Assembly (NCBI RefSeq): GCF_037975245.1
Contig: NC_092583.1
Coordinates: 7,950,764 to 8,014,763, forward strand
DNA from: Apostichopus japonicus
Taxonomy: Eukaryota; Echinodermata; Holothuroidea; Aspidochirotida; Stichopodidae
DNA: 64,000 nucleotides
Direction: 5' to 3'
The notes under the pieces were generated by a model. The model ran no database searches and was not told the DNA's origin. It saw only the letters and a program-made list of their open reading frames with translations. This document shows, one piece after another, positions 24,156-37,405 of the stretch (its first letter is position 1; every line of letters starts with the position of its first letter). Made by a program: the position numbers and the translations under genes.

Positions 24156-25602
24156 AGTAGTATAAATCGTGCCACTTCACCCCCCCCCCCTCCCCCTCCC
24201 CAATCGGGAGTCCAAACGGAGCGTCATTTCGTAAGTCCAACGTGCGTTACTTCGGGATTCTTACCGAATCCCACAACCTTTTTTTTTTTTTATTCCAAAG
24301 ACAGTACCGTACATTAGTTCCACATTACACGGTACACAAACTGTAGGAGGGAATGTATACACGTTAATAGTTTGGGACGGTTCACGTAGGAAAGTATACA
24401 TTCTGGATATTAATTAGTGCATTGGCAGTTCTTGCAACTATTGCTGGTTTGGTAGTATCACTTCTGTTACAAACGAGAGCGCTAGGATCACAGCGTGTAC
24501 GATACATTCCATTCTGCAGTTTGTATATCGTGTAATGTGGAACTTATATGTTCTGTCGTGGAATATCCAACGAAGGTTGTTGGATTCGATTAGACTCCCA
24601 AACAGATCAAAAGCAAATCTCCCTAAACAGACAACTTTATGATATTTATGCTAAACATTTCAATTTACCCTCCTTATGACGATACCGGTCCGTCATGACG
24701 TAATGAAGCCCCTGTCTAGTTTAGTTGTGACTTAATGATAATGCGTGTTATTAAAACGGGGCAAAACAATTAAAAAACCAAAGACAAAAGGTCAACGCCA
24801 TCCAAGTTTAGTATCTCACCCCTAAATATATGAGCTTACCGTGAATAAAACCAGACCGTCAAAGTGGAGACAGATATCATCTTTAATGAATATACATGTT
24901 ATGAAAAAAAAATCAATGAAACTATACTCAAAGACACAGATTGCATGTTTAACTGAGAAGAACAGCCTGCTCTCTCTGGGATAGTTGGTGGCCCTAAAAA
25001 GAGCCGTTGAATTCGTCGCTTGTTGGTGGTTCGGTACGTCAGATAGAAAGCTCTCGACAATCTTAGCAGAAACCCACGCAGTTTTTGCATGTTGGAGGAC
25101 ATTTGCAGCACTGCGAAACGTGCTGATAAAATGGGTCTGGGACCGTTTCTCGCACCCTCGCCTTCTGCTCCTCCTCGTCTTTCGACCACTCCGCCTTCTC
25201 TAAATCATAAACGTGGTTTATGACGTCCCATTAATATAACTTGCACTGACCGCAGCAGCCTCTCAGGTCTAAACGGTACCCGGCAGGTTTCTGTGAAAAG
25301 CCCCTGTAACACTCGAGACATTGTCCCGGTATTGTCCCGGACATATGCGAGTTTTTACCATTAATTATTTAATTAAATTCCTTGCTATCAACGATAACAA
25401 CGTTGTTGTTGACATCTTATGAAAACGGGAACCCGCTCTAAAAAAAATAGTATAAATAAATAAACACAAATAAAACAAAATAAATATTTTAAAAAAGGCT
25501 CCCGAAATGAACCCTCGAAAAACGTGGGTTACCGAATTGATACCCCGTTTGGAATCCCGAGCCGGGGGGGGGGGGGGGTGAAGTGGCACGATATATACTA
25601 CT
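24156..25602. mobile_element. Element with ~100-bp imperfect terminal inverted repeats, ~1.45 kb
   Basis: The left arm runs AGTAGTATAAATCGTGCC, then ACTTCAC, a poly(C) tract, and a CGGGAGTCCAAACGG-like block. The right arm is its inverted counterpart, with a 17-G run in place of the C tract and CCGTTTGGAATCCCG inside. The arms extend to about 24255 and 25500. No clear target-site duplication or transposase was found, so the superfamily is open. A smaller palindromic element sits inside at 24316-24544. Short open frames near 24899-25203 on both strands overlap and have no family features. Confidence 0.7.
24316..24544. mobile_element. Nested palindromic MITE, 229 bp
   Basis: Left arm AGTTCCACATTACACG..ACACAAACTG and right arm (inverted) AGTTCCACATTACACG..ATACAAACTG match over about 43 bp with few changes. 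TA dinucleotides lie next to both ends, but the exact border is offset by a base, so a TA target site is only possible. It encodes nothing. Confidence 0.8.
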
Positions 25603-25604
25603 CG

Positions 25605-26900
25605 ATATATATGGAACATGCAGTCTTGTGCAGTAACTATACTAAAAAAATGAAAACATTAAATGCATTTGATGGTATAAAGTCTTAGCTGGACCACGGA
25701 ACACCAAAAGGGTCACGAATGTAATGATGATCCGAAAATCCGAAAATTAAAGGAGAGATCATTGAGCAGTTGGTCAGATGCGGCACAAAATCAACAATTA
25801 AATATCATTTAAGACTTTTATTACCTCATATAACATGATTACAATGCTTTACAATTCTGCCAAGGAACATTGATAATGAATGTCATCGAAGACTACCTTC
25901 TAATTGTTCATATATATTAAAAGTTAAAAGAACGTGGTTTGGTTTTGGTTGTGTTATTAGAATTTACGAAAGAATGGATTAAAATAAGCCGACTTATACG
26001 ACTAATCTAAGTGCCCCCACCTCATCATTAATGTATATTTAGAGGAAGATTTCAGAAATTCAGTATACCCTAAATGTGAATATCTTGAAAACCAGAGTAG
26101 GGATAAAAACATTACTAGCACTCATGTTTTCTTTGAGTATGACAAATCAATGACTAAAATGCTGCTTGAAGTCATCATTTAATGTCTCAGCGTGTATTCC
26201 AATGATAGCCGCACTGTCAGCACGTGATGTCACGATGGCGGTCACCTGATAAATGTTGGAACCGAAACAGCTATCTATCTATCGCCCTCAAATGTGTATT
26301 GCTGGGGATATGACATATCAAGACTAAAATGCTGCCCATAGGAATCTTTGTCCATGTCGATAGTCCATGGTGTCTTTCACGATACATATCGCACTGTTAC
26401 CGGCAATACAGAGGTACTATACTCATTTCCCGTTGTCGTTTCCAGACAGTTCTCTAACTGGGCTACACATGTTGGCGATTTTCCGAAAAGCCAAGAAGTG
26501 AAGTTAGAGAGCCAACTAGCGTTTAGGAGATAGAACATGTGACGTGTAACATTCCGAGATTGCCGCAGCGTCCGCACAGCCGACTTGGAAATCGTTTGGT
26601 AACGAGAATGAGTACAGTTAGGCCTAAAGGTTAATAGGAATCAAAGAATTTTGCGAATCTCTCGTAGAATTAATTCGTACTTGGAGGTAGAAACTGTAGA
26701 TGAAGTTTATCATACTAAGTTGAGTTTGTCTTGGGCAAGTTGTTTTTTCAGCTTGGTTTTGTTGTATTCGAGATGGTTGCACTTAAACCTCGAGAAGTTC
26801 GTAGCTAATGGAAGTATTCATTATTGGATTATTAGGACTATACATTGTGTGCATGGTTGGGTACACATTTAGCGGCTTTACTACCAATTTTACCCAACGT
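25605..26900. other. Intergenic DNA with a short direct repeat
   Basis: ATGACA.ATCAA followed by GACTAAAATGCTGC occurs near 26138-26165 and again near 26310-26335. A GC-richer part at 26390-26580 is open on both strands with no family features. No gene is called. Confidence 0.4.
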
Positions 26901-26909
26901 ATAACAGTC

Positions 26910-26913
<4 letters not shown>

Positions 26914-26943
<30 letters not shown>
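26914..26943. repeat. (CA)n microsatellite
   Basis: About 15 CA units. A second short CA run lies at 27097-27113. Confidence 0.95.
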
Positions 26944-26944
<1 letters not shown>

Positions 26945-27116
26945 GTTTGTATTACATTCAAACCGAGGACCCCATTGTATTTTCCATTGTTCAAATCCAC
27001 GTACCCTAACCTTAACAATACCACATGCAATAGAATTCTTCCGAGGACCTGAAATTCTTTTGTTCAAGTCCTCGGTCAGATAGCAAAACAAACGCACCCC
27101 CACACACACACACATT

Positions 27117-27119
<3 letters not shown>

Positions 27120-27174
<55 letters not shown>

Positions 27175-27196
27175 TATATATATATATATATTTATA

Positions 27197-27243
<47 letters not shown>

Positions 27244-27244
27244 A
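27120..27244. repeat. Interrupted (TA)n array
   Basis: TA units with a few GTACA and TTTA interruptions, running directly up to a perfect hairpin. Confidence 0.95.
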
Positions 27245-27254
27245 ATTGGACTAA

Positions 27255-27292
27255 TTAAACTGAGACAGTCCTTCAGGACTGTCTCAGTTTAA
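27255..27292. repeat. Perfect 17-bp hairpin next to the (TA)n array
   Basis: TTAAACTGAGACAGTCC is followed by a four-base loop TTCA and the exact inverted copy GGACTGTCTCAGTTTAA. It is too short for a typical animal microRNA precursor and looks more like a transposon end or tail. No second copy was found in the window. Confidence 0.85.
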
Positions 27293-27294
27293 AG

Positions 27295-28500
27295 TACCGC
27301 CCGTCTAAGGCTGTCTTGATTTGCTCTACCTGTTCCAGTAATTGAGACGAAAACCACGACACTCTACATCAATGGAAATGTAGCGAGTGTTTATTTCAGC
27401 CATTCATTTAAGATGACATACCGTGTTTTTTTTTTTCTTCTTTTTTTCTCTTCAATTCATTTAGTATGTCATTACACGGTAGTATTTGAGAGCTGCATGT
27501 TACCAGTCTTCAGGTAATGATATTTAAAGGGACTATTGCGACACAGGGGAAATGCTATCGGGGGGATGTATTACATTGCGAAAGCGCATACAGTTTACAA
27601 CAGTCTTCCAAACGTTCTCTATAAATCAGTTTTTCACTGAACTTTGCTCCTCTTGCATCACCATAGTCATTATCAATGTTATCTGACCCCCCCCCCCCCC
27701 CCATTCACCCTATCCACACAATATTTCAATTTTAAGAATAACTAAAGTAAATTGCTTTTTGCAATCTATTGTTTGCCTTGAAGGTTATACATTCGAAAGA
27801 ATTCATATACGTGAAGACAGAACATATTTCAAAGATTTAATTTGTCTCAGCTCGGAAGAAGACAGAAAACGACAAAGCTCATAAGGTGACCATAATTGAT
27901 CATTCTTTAATCTTTCTAAAAGAATTTTACTGTTTGAGGATTAGTACAGATGACCTTTATAGGGAATTATTTGCTCGGATCAGACAAGATTCGATGGGAA
28001 ATATTTCATCGTCGTATATGATGCTACCATTTACGATCAAGTTCTGTCTTGCATCACTGTAACCGAACGGTACTTAAACACTTCTGTAAAGCTCAAACTC
28101 GTTAAAACAAATTTGAAAGAAACACTGGCTTATTTAATCGCCAATCAGACGTGCTTTTGAAGCAGTGAAAGTTTGACTTATTGATCTTATAACAGTTAAA
28201 TTTAAAGCTCGGGAAGACAAATGAGGCCTTGAGCTGTTAGGATTACCGGAGTCACTGATACAAATAGACAGTATTTTAAAAGGAAAGATATTCCTTGACT
28301 TAATTTTGGAAGATAGAAGAAGACGACGAAAACGAAAAGAAGTTTATCATTGTTCATTATTGCTCCGAAAATGCTAAAAAGTAAAGAGAGAAAGAAGGTT
28401 TCCTGAAGTTCAAATGTTTTGAAGAAGTGGTAAAATGCTTGTCTGGCTAGCTATCTACTCTGGCACAATATCCACTTCATTATAATTACACAGTAGATAT
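27295..28500. other. Intergenic DNA
   Basis: T-rich run near 27428, poly(C) run at 27687-27702. No gene or named repeat seen. Confidence 0.45.
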
Positions 28501-28517
28501 ATCACATTGGCTAATAT

Positions 28518-28615
28518 ATATATATAAATATAGATATATATATATATATATATCAACTATATATATCAACTATATATCAGCTATATATCAACTATATATC
28601 AGCTATATATCAGCT
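28518..28615. repeat. TA-rich array with ATATATCAGCT/ATATATCAACT units
   Basis: A short (TA)n run changes into about seven copies of a 12-14-bp unit alternating CAACT and CAGCT. Confidence 0.9.
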
Positions 28616-28965
28616 AACAATTTAAAATATAAGCCTAGTGATTTCTGAAAACCCAAGTATAATTTAAGAAAGTGTGACGCATTAGAATGATGCATCGTAC
28701 TTCTAATAATTATCTACTAACGATGGTGGACTTCATGCCTGCAGTGGAGGGTCCATTATTATTGAAAAGGGGCACAGAAGGCTTACACTTTCGGCACCTT
28801 AGGCGAAACAATTAGCCTCAATGCCCTCCCCCTCCCCCTCCCCCTATCACGTTTACGTAAAAACTAACAATATGCCGTTGAACGTCTTGTTCTAGTCATT
28901 AGTACTATTGACACTGAATTTTAAGGTGGAATTCTAAATTTTCCCCGACCAAGTTAGGCAACGAC

Positions 28966-29151
28966 ATGGACTTTATGGAACTGGTCCAGAGTCGGATAAA
29001 GGATTATAAATGTAGAGGGTATTACCATGGGGCCGTTGAACTCGATTTCCATGTGGCGGGTCTGGAGGTCCCTCCACTGCTAACAATCACTCTAGTTAAA
29101 ACGTCAAATGGTGCATTCTCAGGTTTATTTGGACTAAACAAATGTGTATAA
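28966..29151 (+). other. Open frame of 61 codons, probably chance
   Basis: It begins with ATG (MDFMELVQSRIKDYKCRG) and ends with TAA at 29149-29151. It has no family features, no signal peptide and no clear splice signals. I record it because its composition is less biased than other short frames here. Confidence 0.12.
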
Positions 29152-29376
29152 TTAGGTCTAAACGATAGGTTGTGCTGATAAATACTATTGCATTTTCGTG
29201 TGAGCTTGAACTGGGGGTATACCCATCACAACACCTGGATCCGAACCGAGGGCGTCCTGTGCCCGGATTCATGGACTAATTCTTCCCAGACTGAATGTAA
29301 AGAAATCCCACGATTGCATGATGATGGAGGTTGGGGCCACGGCCTACAGGGAGTAGATATATAGTTCATTCAATTT

Positions 29377-29622
29377 CTGCCACCCCCTTCCCCCCTTACA
29401 TTGTGCTGCTCTAGATATAGGCGCCTACTTCGCCTAATGGATACAGCGGCCCAGTGCTTCTGCCACCCCCCCTACATTGTGCTGCTCTAGATATAGGCCC
29501 TCACTTCGCTTAATGGATACAGCGGTCCAGCGATTCTGCCACCCCCCCCCCTCTACATTGTGCTGCTCTAGATATAGGCGCCTACTTCGTCTAACGGACA
29601 CAGCGGTCTAGCGGGTGTTGGT
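29377..29622. repeat. Minisatellite, ~80-bp unit, three copies
   Basis: ACATTGTGCTGCTCTAGATA followed by GGCGCCTACTTCGCCTAA and GGATACAGCGG.C begins at 29398, 29474 and 29555. The C-rich link between units varies in length. Confidence 0.9.
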
Positions 29623-29639
29623 ATAACGCCACTGATGAA

Positions 29640-30810
29640 TGAATCGCATGTGAAAATGAGAAAGAAATGTTGCAATTTATTTCTGCACCTTGATAACCCT
29701 CAAATTTCCACTTGGAGTTTCTATCTATTTAAGTTTTTGGTCTTATTATACCTTACCTTATAAATCCTACATTGGCGGGATCTATTGATTCAGCAAGCTA
29801 GAATTCTTCCCAATAAACTAGAACTATTTCTACTTTACAGTCCTGGATATGCGGAATCCCTCTTTGTAAAGTCGATACGGTATATATATTTATGACCGAA
29901 AAGTTCCTTCTTGAAGCGAGACGACAGACCATTCCATCACCTCTGAGCCTATATACACAGAACGATGCAGAATATATAGTCAGTCAATATGTCTGCATTA
30001 ACTTATCCCTATTGTGAACCCCCTCACTTCATATAACTAACTAGGGACCCCATCGTGAAACATGACCGCCTTCAAGAACGTTCTGACACCTCGCTGCCCC
30101 AAACACAGCGTTCTGTTTCCATAGATAGAAATGCTTACAGACCTATATAAGATACACTTAAGTGATCCCCTTCTGTATTTTCAACTTTTGTTCCCAGCTC
30201 GTGCAATATTAACATAGACGTTTAGTCGGAAAAGGATTGAAGTTCGGAAAAACGTCAAACGAGGTCAAATGTTGGATGAATTTAGAATTGATGCGCATTT
30301 ACGCTGGCTGTGAAGTACCTGTATATACCCGTGTATATCAAGTTATGGCATGTTACAATACGGGAGGTAAATGTTCAAAATTCGTATTTCTTTCCACGAC
30401 AAATTTAGGTTCCTGAGTGGATCTATTGTCTTGAATTTAAAATCAACGCGCCTCGAGAAGGAAACTTTCATTACCGTTTTTTTTTTCTTGCTGTTATCAG
30501 AGATGATATCTCGAAATTAAATTACATGACACTACTCTTCAGGAGTGAAATCGCATCTTAAAGGTAATCAGTCAAGATTTCTTAGGGAGGGAACATGGCG
30601 GTTAGGGTATATACAGGGGCAGACTGGGGCATGAAAAGCTACCGGTTCAGTGAACCACCCTGGGACCCATTTCGCACCTGCGGATGACACTACATATTTT
30701 CGCGACTACGAGAACACCGGCGCATTTTCGGCACATCAACCCGGCGGCACCTTCCGAGACTCGGAGTCAGCGGCGCAACGGCTCAGTGCGGCTAATCGGT
30801 AGGCAAATCC
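29640..30810. other. Intergenic DNA
   Basis: No gene seen. CAGGGGCAGACTGGGGCATG near 30615 looks like the terminal repeat of a hAT transposon, but the opposite end was not found. A GC-rich stretch follows at 30700-30800. Confidence 0.35.
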
Positions 30811-30825
30811 GCCCATATGTATATA

Positions 30826-30900
30826 GGGTTCGAGTCACTGTTCTGGACTTTCCAACTCACGACAATTTCAATTTAAGATATATTTATATACAAATATATA
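30826..30900 (+). repeat. SINE-like tail, second type (B box plus CACTGTTCT...TTTCCAACTCA)
   Basis: GGTTCGAGTC at 30827-30836 fits a polymerase III B box. It is followed by CACTGTTCTGGACTTTCCAA, which matches the sequence after the B box of the element at 58231. It abuts an opposite-strand SINE-like copy. Confidence 0.55.
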
Positions 30901-30902
30901 CC

Positions 30903-31238
<336 letters not shown>

Positions 31239-31259
31239 TATTGGCAGAACACACTTTAG

Positions 31260-34200
31260 TTCAAACAATAACCACAAATTACACATCAAAGCTTCCGCGC
31301 TTTCCATTTGATAATATTGTGATGTACTACGCTCCAACATCAAAGTAAAAATAAGACAACTGAAAAACTAATATGTTACTCTAGTCTTCCATATTATCAA
31401 GAAGAACGATAAAGTTAGGCGTACACTTCAAAGGTCAGTAAATTTCAAAAGAGAGAAGCGAAGACAAGACATTAAATTTGAGGGACAGGAACTTTTCTGT
31501 ATTTGCCTAAACAGTTAATTACTCTATGATTATAGAATCATGCAACTGTTTGTAGCACATGTGTTGATTATACTTTGGGGTGACTAAGTATTACATGGCT
31601 AAGTTAGTGCAATTGTAGTACAACCCAACCCAAAATATGGCTCCATAGTTCACAATCTTCACAAAAGACAGCACACACCCATCACAGCCTGAGTACATCA
31701 AGCATTGGTCGTACAGTTTAACATGCAGAGGTATATATATACCGCTTACCCGTGTAACGTTGTAAGCAGTTTCGTCGACAGATAGTCACTCCCGTTTTGG
31801 AGTGTTCAAGTTTCCTTCAATATTCTAGGAACATGACAAGACATTATTCTGTGCAAACCCTAATTGGGCATCGGCCCCGGGGGCTATAGCCCACTAACTC
31901 CCGACCCCAATCGTCAGGCCTTTTTTTAAACGCTAAAAGTATAACCGATTGCTCTTAACTTTCAGAAACTGGAGCACAAAGCTCCTTTACCAATGTGCTA
32001 TAGGACGTGTAGGGTTTTGTTTGTGTGTGTTTTTTGTCAACTTTTTTTCCCGAAGCATGCGCAGATGACAAGGGTGGGTGGAGTCAGTGGGTGATGACGT
32101 CACGTTCACGTGGAGTTGTACAACACTCATAGATACACACAAGGTGCATATCATCCCTGCCGTGATTCAATTAAATTACGGTTCCCTCAAAGTTTAGCCT
32201 GTATCACGTGTCGGCCTCACATGATGTCTTGCACCCACACTTGACACCATAACGAAATGATCATCCCACTATCAACAACTACCCGTATTCCACGAACATG
32301 AACCTGCCAGTAGATTTATTTTCTAAGAAAAAAGCTTTTGGAAAAATCTTTTCCAGGTGAAAAGGGCCACACAAATTTACAAACCTAAGAATTCTTCCTC
32401 TTAATTTTTCTGTTTTCAAACATTGAAAATTAACTAAACCGCAGTTTATTGGCATTTTGTCAAAATTTTACACAAATTCCAGAAAAGAAATCTTGGAACC
32501 CGGGGGTGTAAGATATTATTCTTATTTAGGCCCAACACCTGAAGATCATTAACACGAAAGGTACACTTTTTATATTGTTTATATCTGTCGTTAAAAAAGA
32601 GCGATTTGGCTTTTTACAACTTGACCTTTCTCGTATACTGCAGATTTATGCAAGCTATTAAATGACCAAATAGAAACAGTTACCTTACTGAGAAACAAAT
32701 GAGTCATTGTAACAGGTAACAGATGTTTAGAGTAGTATTGATGTCATCCGTATTACCTCCAAATATGCCAGAAAAGTCAGATAATGGTCAACCATGTCCA
32801 CATATCAAGAATCATTTTTTACTGCCACTCTTAAGGTACGGTAGTTATCCGCGCTTAGACATTTTACTTGTCTTATTTAATAATCCCCAATGGTTGGGAT
32901 TAATTTGGAGGATTAGAGTCATTATATACGGAAGCGTTTAGTACTGCCTTAATTACCCAAAATATAATTTAAAAGAAAGGTCTTGTCGTATTTTCGAAGT
33001 CTTTGTCGTAATTTCGAAAGTTTCTCGTAATTTCCAAAATCTTTCCCTATAGTTTCCAAAATCTTAACGGAATTTCCAAAATCGTGTTTTTATTTATTTA
33101 TTTTGTTTAATATTTTTTTTGTCGTGTGGCAACAATTAACTTCCGTAACTATTGCATCACTGCTGCAAATTCCAGCAAGTTATAGCGTATTAAACATTTG
33201 GGACTACCGCGGATGGCATTTAAAATAAAAGTTTAAGAAGCATTATACTAGGGCTATATGATTCGTTTGTAAAACACCATGTTATGAAAGGTATCGAAAA
33301 CGATCGTTGTGATGTAATATATCAAATTATGAAATATGCTGCAATCTAAAATGATGACAGAAATTTTTGAACGACAATGTATTAAATTAAACAAAACTGA
33401 CATGAAACATTTACAGCTATTGGACAACAAAGATTCAAAAGGTGGTCTTTGGGCAAATTCAATGTAAATTGAAAGTTTTATTTGATACAAACCTGCAGTT
33501 GTCTAGAAGCTGTAAGCCATTGTACACTTGAACTAAGACACGTGAGTTTTAAGTATACAATCTAAATGCACATCGTTCGTATTTTATCTTAGCAAATAAT
33601 ATGCTCACGTGAGTTAGCCCTATTTCGCTTTTTCTTTTGGTACTTGGAGAATAAAGGAAATTATTGTCTCTATTGGCGTTCCAATGACCCGTTTTGTTCT
33701 ATTCTTTGATTATATTTGAAAGCAGGTTTGCCCACCACTCCTCCCCCGTCAAAATATGCAATGGGGAAAAGGGAACCATCCCTTATCACCCCGTTCTCAA
33801 TTAACTGCATGTTCGCCTATAGTCGATTTAATTACCGTTATCATATTTAAGAGAAAATACTCGAATAAGGAATTTTATGAGAAAATCACTTGCATCAACT
33901 CACATTATTTGATATGTTTTTTAAAATTTTCATCTTCTTTGACAAATTAAATCCATCCACGCCGTCAATGTATTGGAAATCTATTCCAAGCAACGTTTAC
34001 ATCAATTTACATATTGGATATTAGTGAATTATAATGGGCGACTGACGTAATGCCGAGCCTGCACAAAAAGTTCTTTAAACAAAACTAGACAAAACGAGTA
34101 AAGAGAAAAAAGTTGGTGCGGCAATGCAACATTCATAGCCATACATATGTCATAAAATTTCCTGATTAAATTATCAACTTTGAGGATTTTTTTCTTTCCA

Positions 34201-36300
34201 TTGAAAATTTGATAAACGTTTTGGAAACGTCGCATACCTCCCTTTTTATCAGGATTCTTGCATAACCCCCCCCCCCCCCCTCATATAGTATATACATCCC
34301 TTTAAACGACGGAAGTCACATGATAACCTATTTTCTGAGGAACGAACGTTTTGGTGATCATTATCCATCTTACAGGATATATTCTTAGACATTTTGACGG
34401 ATGTCATTAATTACTTGTGGGTTTATAGATGTTATTTTAGCAGACATCATTTCTTCGGATGTCTAGGATCTTAAACTTGTCAAGATATACATCTCGGTAA
34501 CCTAAACCGACGGACAACATTTTTGTTTTCAAGAGCCACTTCCAACCTTTCGTTACTTGATCGTATTTGTTTTGACGGTGAAAATGACGGAATTGTATGA
34601 ATCCAGATAAGAGCATATTATCATAATGTTAATGAATTTCCTTTGTCAAATTATAGAGATTGACTCTGCATGGACATATTGTCTGACATGCTAAGAATCG
34701 TTGTTAACGAAAGTCATTAATTTAACTTTCAATTCTTGTTTTGTAATCACTAAATGTCATTTGAAACATTTTTTTATTCTAACCAACATTTCATATAGCA
34801 AGGTCATTGTTTCATTTATAGCAAACTGGGATATTAAAGTGTTTGCTCTTATGTCTATATATACAGCCAACACGAATTGTGAAGTGTTAGAGAGGGACGG
34901 TAGAATAGGGGAGAGGGAGGGGTAGAGGGGACCTTATGGGGTCGAAGGGAGGGGCGGTGGAGGGGACTGGCCTTGAATTATTTTGCCCCCCTCATCTTTT
35001 CATAAGTGCATATTTATTCCAGTTTGTCATAGTATTGCTCAAATGTATGTTTACTTTATTACTCAAGCGCACACATTCGAATTCTTCGAATTTACTCTCC
35101 TTTCTTTGTATTACAAATCCGGCAAAACTATTTCAAGACGTGACGATATCATATAATAAAATAATGAAGTTGTGCTATTATAACAGCGCTTTCTTATAGA
35201 ACCGAGATATACCACCATAAATGCTCGAGACTTTCAGATTTTTTTCCTCGCCTATATGTCAATTGTGTGAAGCGAACTAATTGCTAAAGTTTTGTTGTTT
35301 ATTGATTGGGATTATCATTTAAGAAGGGGGTTATTGGGCTTGGGGTAGCGATAGGTGGTGAATTAGGTAGTTAGACTCTTAAACATTATGTACTTGTCGG
35401 CATATCGGTACTTTACAGTCAAACATCGGCATTAACTATTGGAAAGTTTACTAGACGGTAAATGATTTAAATTAATTACAAAGCAACAGAGTAAATTAAC
35501 CCTAGATCAAATATTTCTAATTAATCTGATGGTGCTGTCTCAAGTGAGGACATCTTTTCCATTTGTTCCTATACCTACATCATTTCCCACACACGTTGTT
35601 AGTATCCAAGTAGCAATACCATGCTATGAATCAAGAATTATTCATGTAGTTGTGCGTTGAAATTTCGCAATATGGAAAACGAAATTCACAAATAACGGAA
35701 TCTTTAGATTGAGAAGTCTAGCATATTTTAACCAAATGTGAAATGGCCACGTCAACCCGATCATGAGAAAGTCTTAGTTGATCAATTTGTGGTTTTGTGA
35801 ACTTGATGTGGCTGCTGTCCGACGAAAGAAGGTCGCGACATAGATCGGAGATCAATTTTGGAGTTCAAATGACGGAGCATATCCATTAAAGGAATACTAC
35901 CCTCCCAGTATCTTTCGTCACCCTCATCGTCTCATCAAAAACACAGGCGGAACATAAGCCACCCCTTCCATACTATACACCCCTCCTCTTTCTCCTTTCC
36001 CTTTTGAGCTAATATCTGACGTGATCTATTCTCGGTCAGAAAAGTCGAGTTGTTGGGTAGTAAATTTTGAAGAAATACACTCGGTGTAAACGTTTGGCCT
36101 TCTTCGCCGTTTCATTGCAAATAATTGCGCATGCTCATAAGAAAAGCGTAATTGGCAGGACTAAGGAGGGCATCGATATAAAACTCCTGACTTTCGGTGT
36201 TACGAGTATGGCAAAATATCTCCTATAAATTCATGAAGCGCGGAAAGGTTAATGGATTGAAAGTCACTGATATCATTAAACGATATGAATTTGGAAGCGA
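31260..36300. other. Gene-poor intergenic region
   Basis: I find no supported exon in this 5-kb stretch. Short repeats of a 20-27-bp unit with TCGTAATTTCCAAAATCTT character occur at 32975-33090. A poly(C) run lies at 34266-34281. The open frames (for example 34701-34925, 34936-35199) lack family features. Confidence 0.45.
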
Positions 36301-36317
36301 AATCACACAGCGACACC

Positions 36318-36692
36318 CATAGGCGTAAGAGGCGGTGGGGGGGGGGGCTGGGGGAGGCTGCAGCCCCTCAACCAAATATTTTGTGAAAATTCGGGCAATA
36401 TGCTGAGAATTTTTCGGGCACTGTGTTTTTCAATGGTTAAACTTATATTATAATTATTGTAACGACTTCCCCAAAAATTATAACCAATATGGAAGGGTTA
36501 TAATACGGCAAATGATTGTATGTAATTGGCGTGCGATGCAATAACCGATGCATGCCTATATGATATGCAGATTAATATGTTAAACGCGTGCGCAGCGAGC
36601 GAAAAAATGTGGTTTAATTTTTTCTGGCAAGTCGTTTCAGCCACCCCCACCCCCCCCCGTCCCACAAATCAAATTGGGCTCCTACGCCTATG
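36318..36692. mobile_element. Non-autonomous hAT-like element (MITE), 375 bp
   Basis: The ends CATAGGCGTAAGAGG and (inverted) CATAGGCGTAGGAGC are terminal inverted repeats. An identical 8-bp duplication GCGACACC flanks the element at 36310-36317 and 36693-36700. A G-rich stretch and the stem GGGGGAGGCTGCAGCCCC lie just inside the left end. A C-rich stretch lies inside the right end. The termini resemble those of the element at 16292 although the interiors differ. No transposase. Confidence 0.92.
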
Positions 36693-36949
36693 GCGACACC
36701 GATAACTTCAAACCAGCTCCGATGATATTCGTACACGTTCAAGTATATAGTACCGTACTGCGGTAAGTTTGGCGCGGTACAATATAAGTTAACGTAGGTG
36801 TATGTTTCTAAAACGGTTTACTCTAAAGAGCGACTCTCCGCTAACATCCACAAAAAGTACCCGAACAGGTTCAAATCCTTACAGAAATTTTAGACCTAGA
36901 CGGTATCTAAGGAAATCTCCTTTAACTTTCGAAAACTGCATCTTGTCGA

Positions 36950-36976
36950 TTTTTTTTTTTTTTTTTTTTTTTTTTT
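36950..36976. repeat. Poly(T) run
   Basis: About 26 T residues in a row. It could be the tail of a minus-strand retroposed copy, but no body was recognised. Confidence 0.8.
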
Positions 36977-37130
36977 GCGGTAAGGAACAGCTGCATGTAG
37001 AGCTATGAGTGCCCTGTTGCCTTGTTGTTTAGAATAAATTAAGAACGCGAACTACAATCTCACTACTTGCCAGTCTGTTTATCCAGGCACCGAAGCTATT
37101 AAGCAAAAACCACGACACGAAGATTACGTT

Positions 37131-37405
37131 CTAGAAAACAATATAATTTTCATCTAACTGTTGCCAATTTACATGTCAAAGTTAAACTTAAAGCATGGTA
37201 CAAAAAAAGAATAAGACAAAAAAATGATACAGATTTTTGTTCTTAAAACATTTCATTACTTCTAGAAAACAATATAATTTTCTTCTAACTGTTGCCAATT
37301 TACATGTCAAAGTTAAATACGACTATTAACTTAAAGCATGGTACAAAAAAAGAATAAGACAAACAAATGATACAGATTTTTGTTCTTAAAACATTTCATT
37401 ACTTC
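37131..37405. repeat. Tandem duplication, ~131-bp unit, two copies
   Basis: CTAGAAAACAATATAATTTT starts at 37131 and again at 37262. The two units are nearly identical through AAACATTTCATTACTTC. The second carries an extra 11 bp (ACGACTATTAA). The low divergence suggests a recent event. Confidence 0.9.

Noticed and set aside
26348-26577. Overlapping frames on both strands around 26.4-26.6 kb
   Set aside because: The composition is ordinary, but there is no family feature, no conserved motif and no convincing splice site.
27255-27292. MicroRNA precursor or bacterial-type terminator
   Set aside because: The stem is only 17 bp with a four-base loop, too short for a typical animal pre-miRNA, and the setting is not bacterial.
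30612-30640. CAGGGGCAGACTGGGGCATG, resembling a hAT terminal repeat
   Set aside because: The inverted partner and an 8-bp duplication were not found in the neighbourhood, so I do not call an element.
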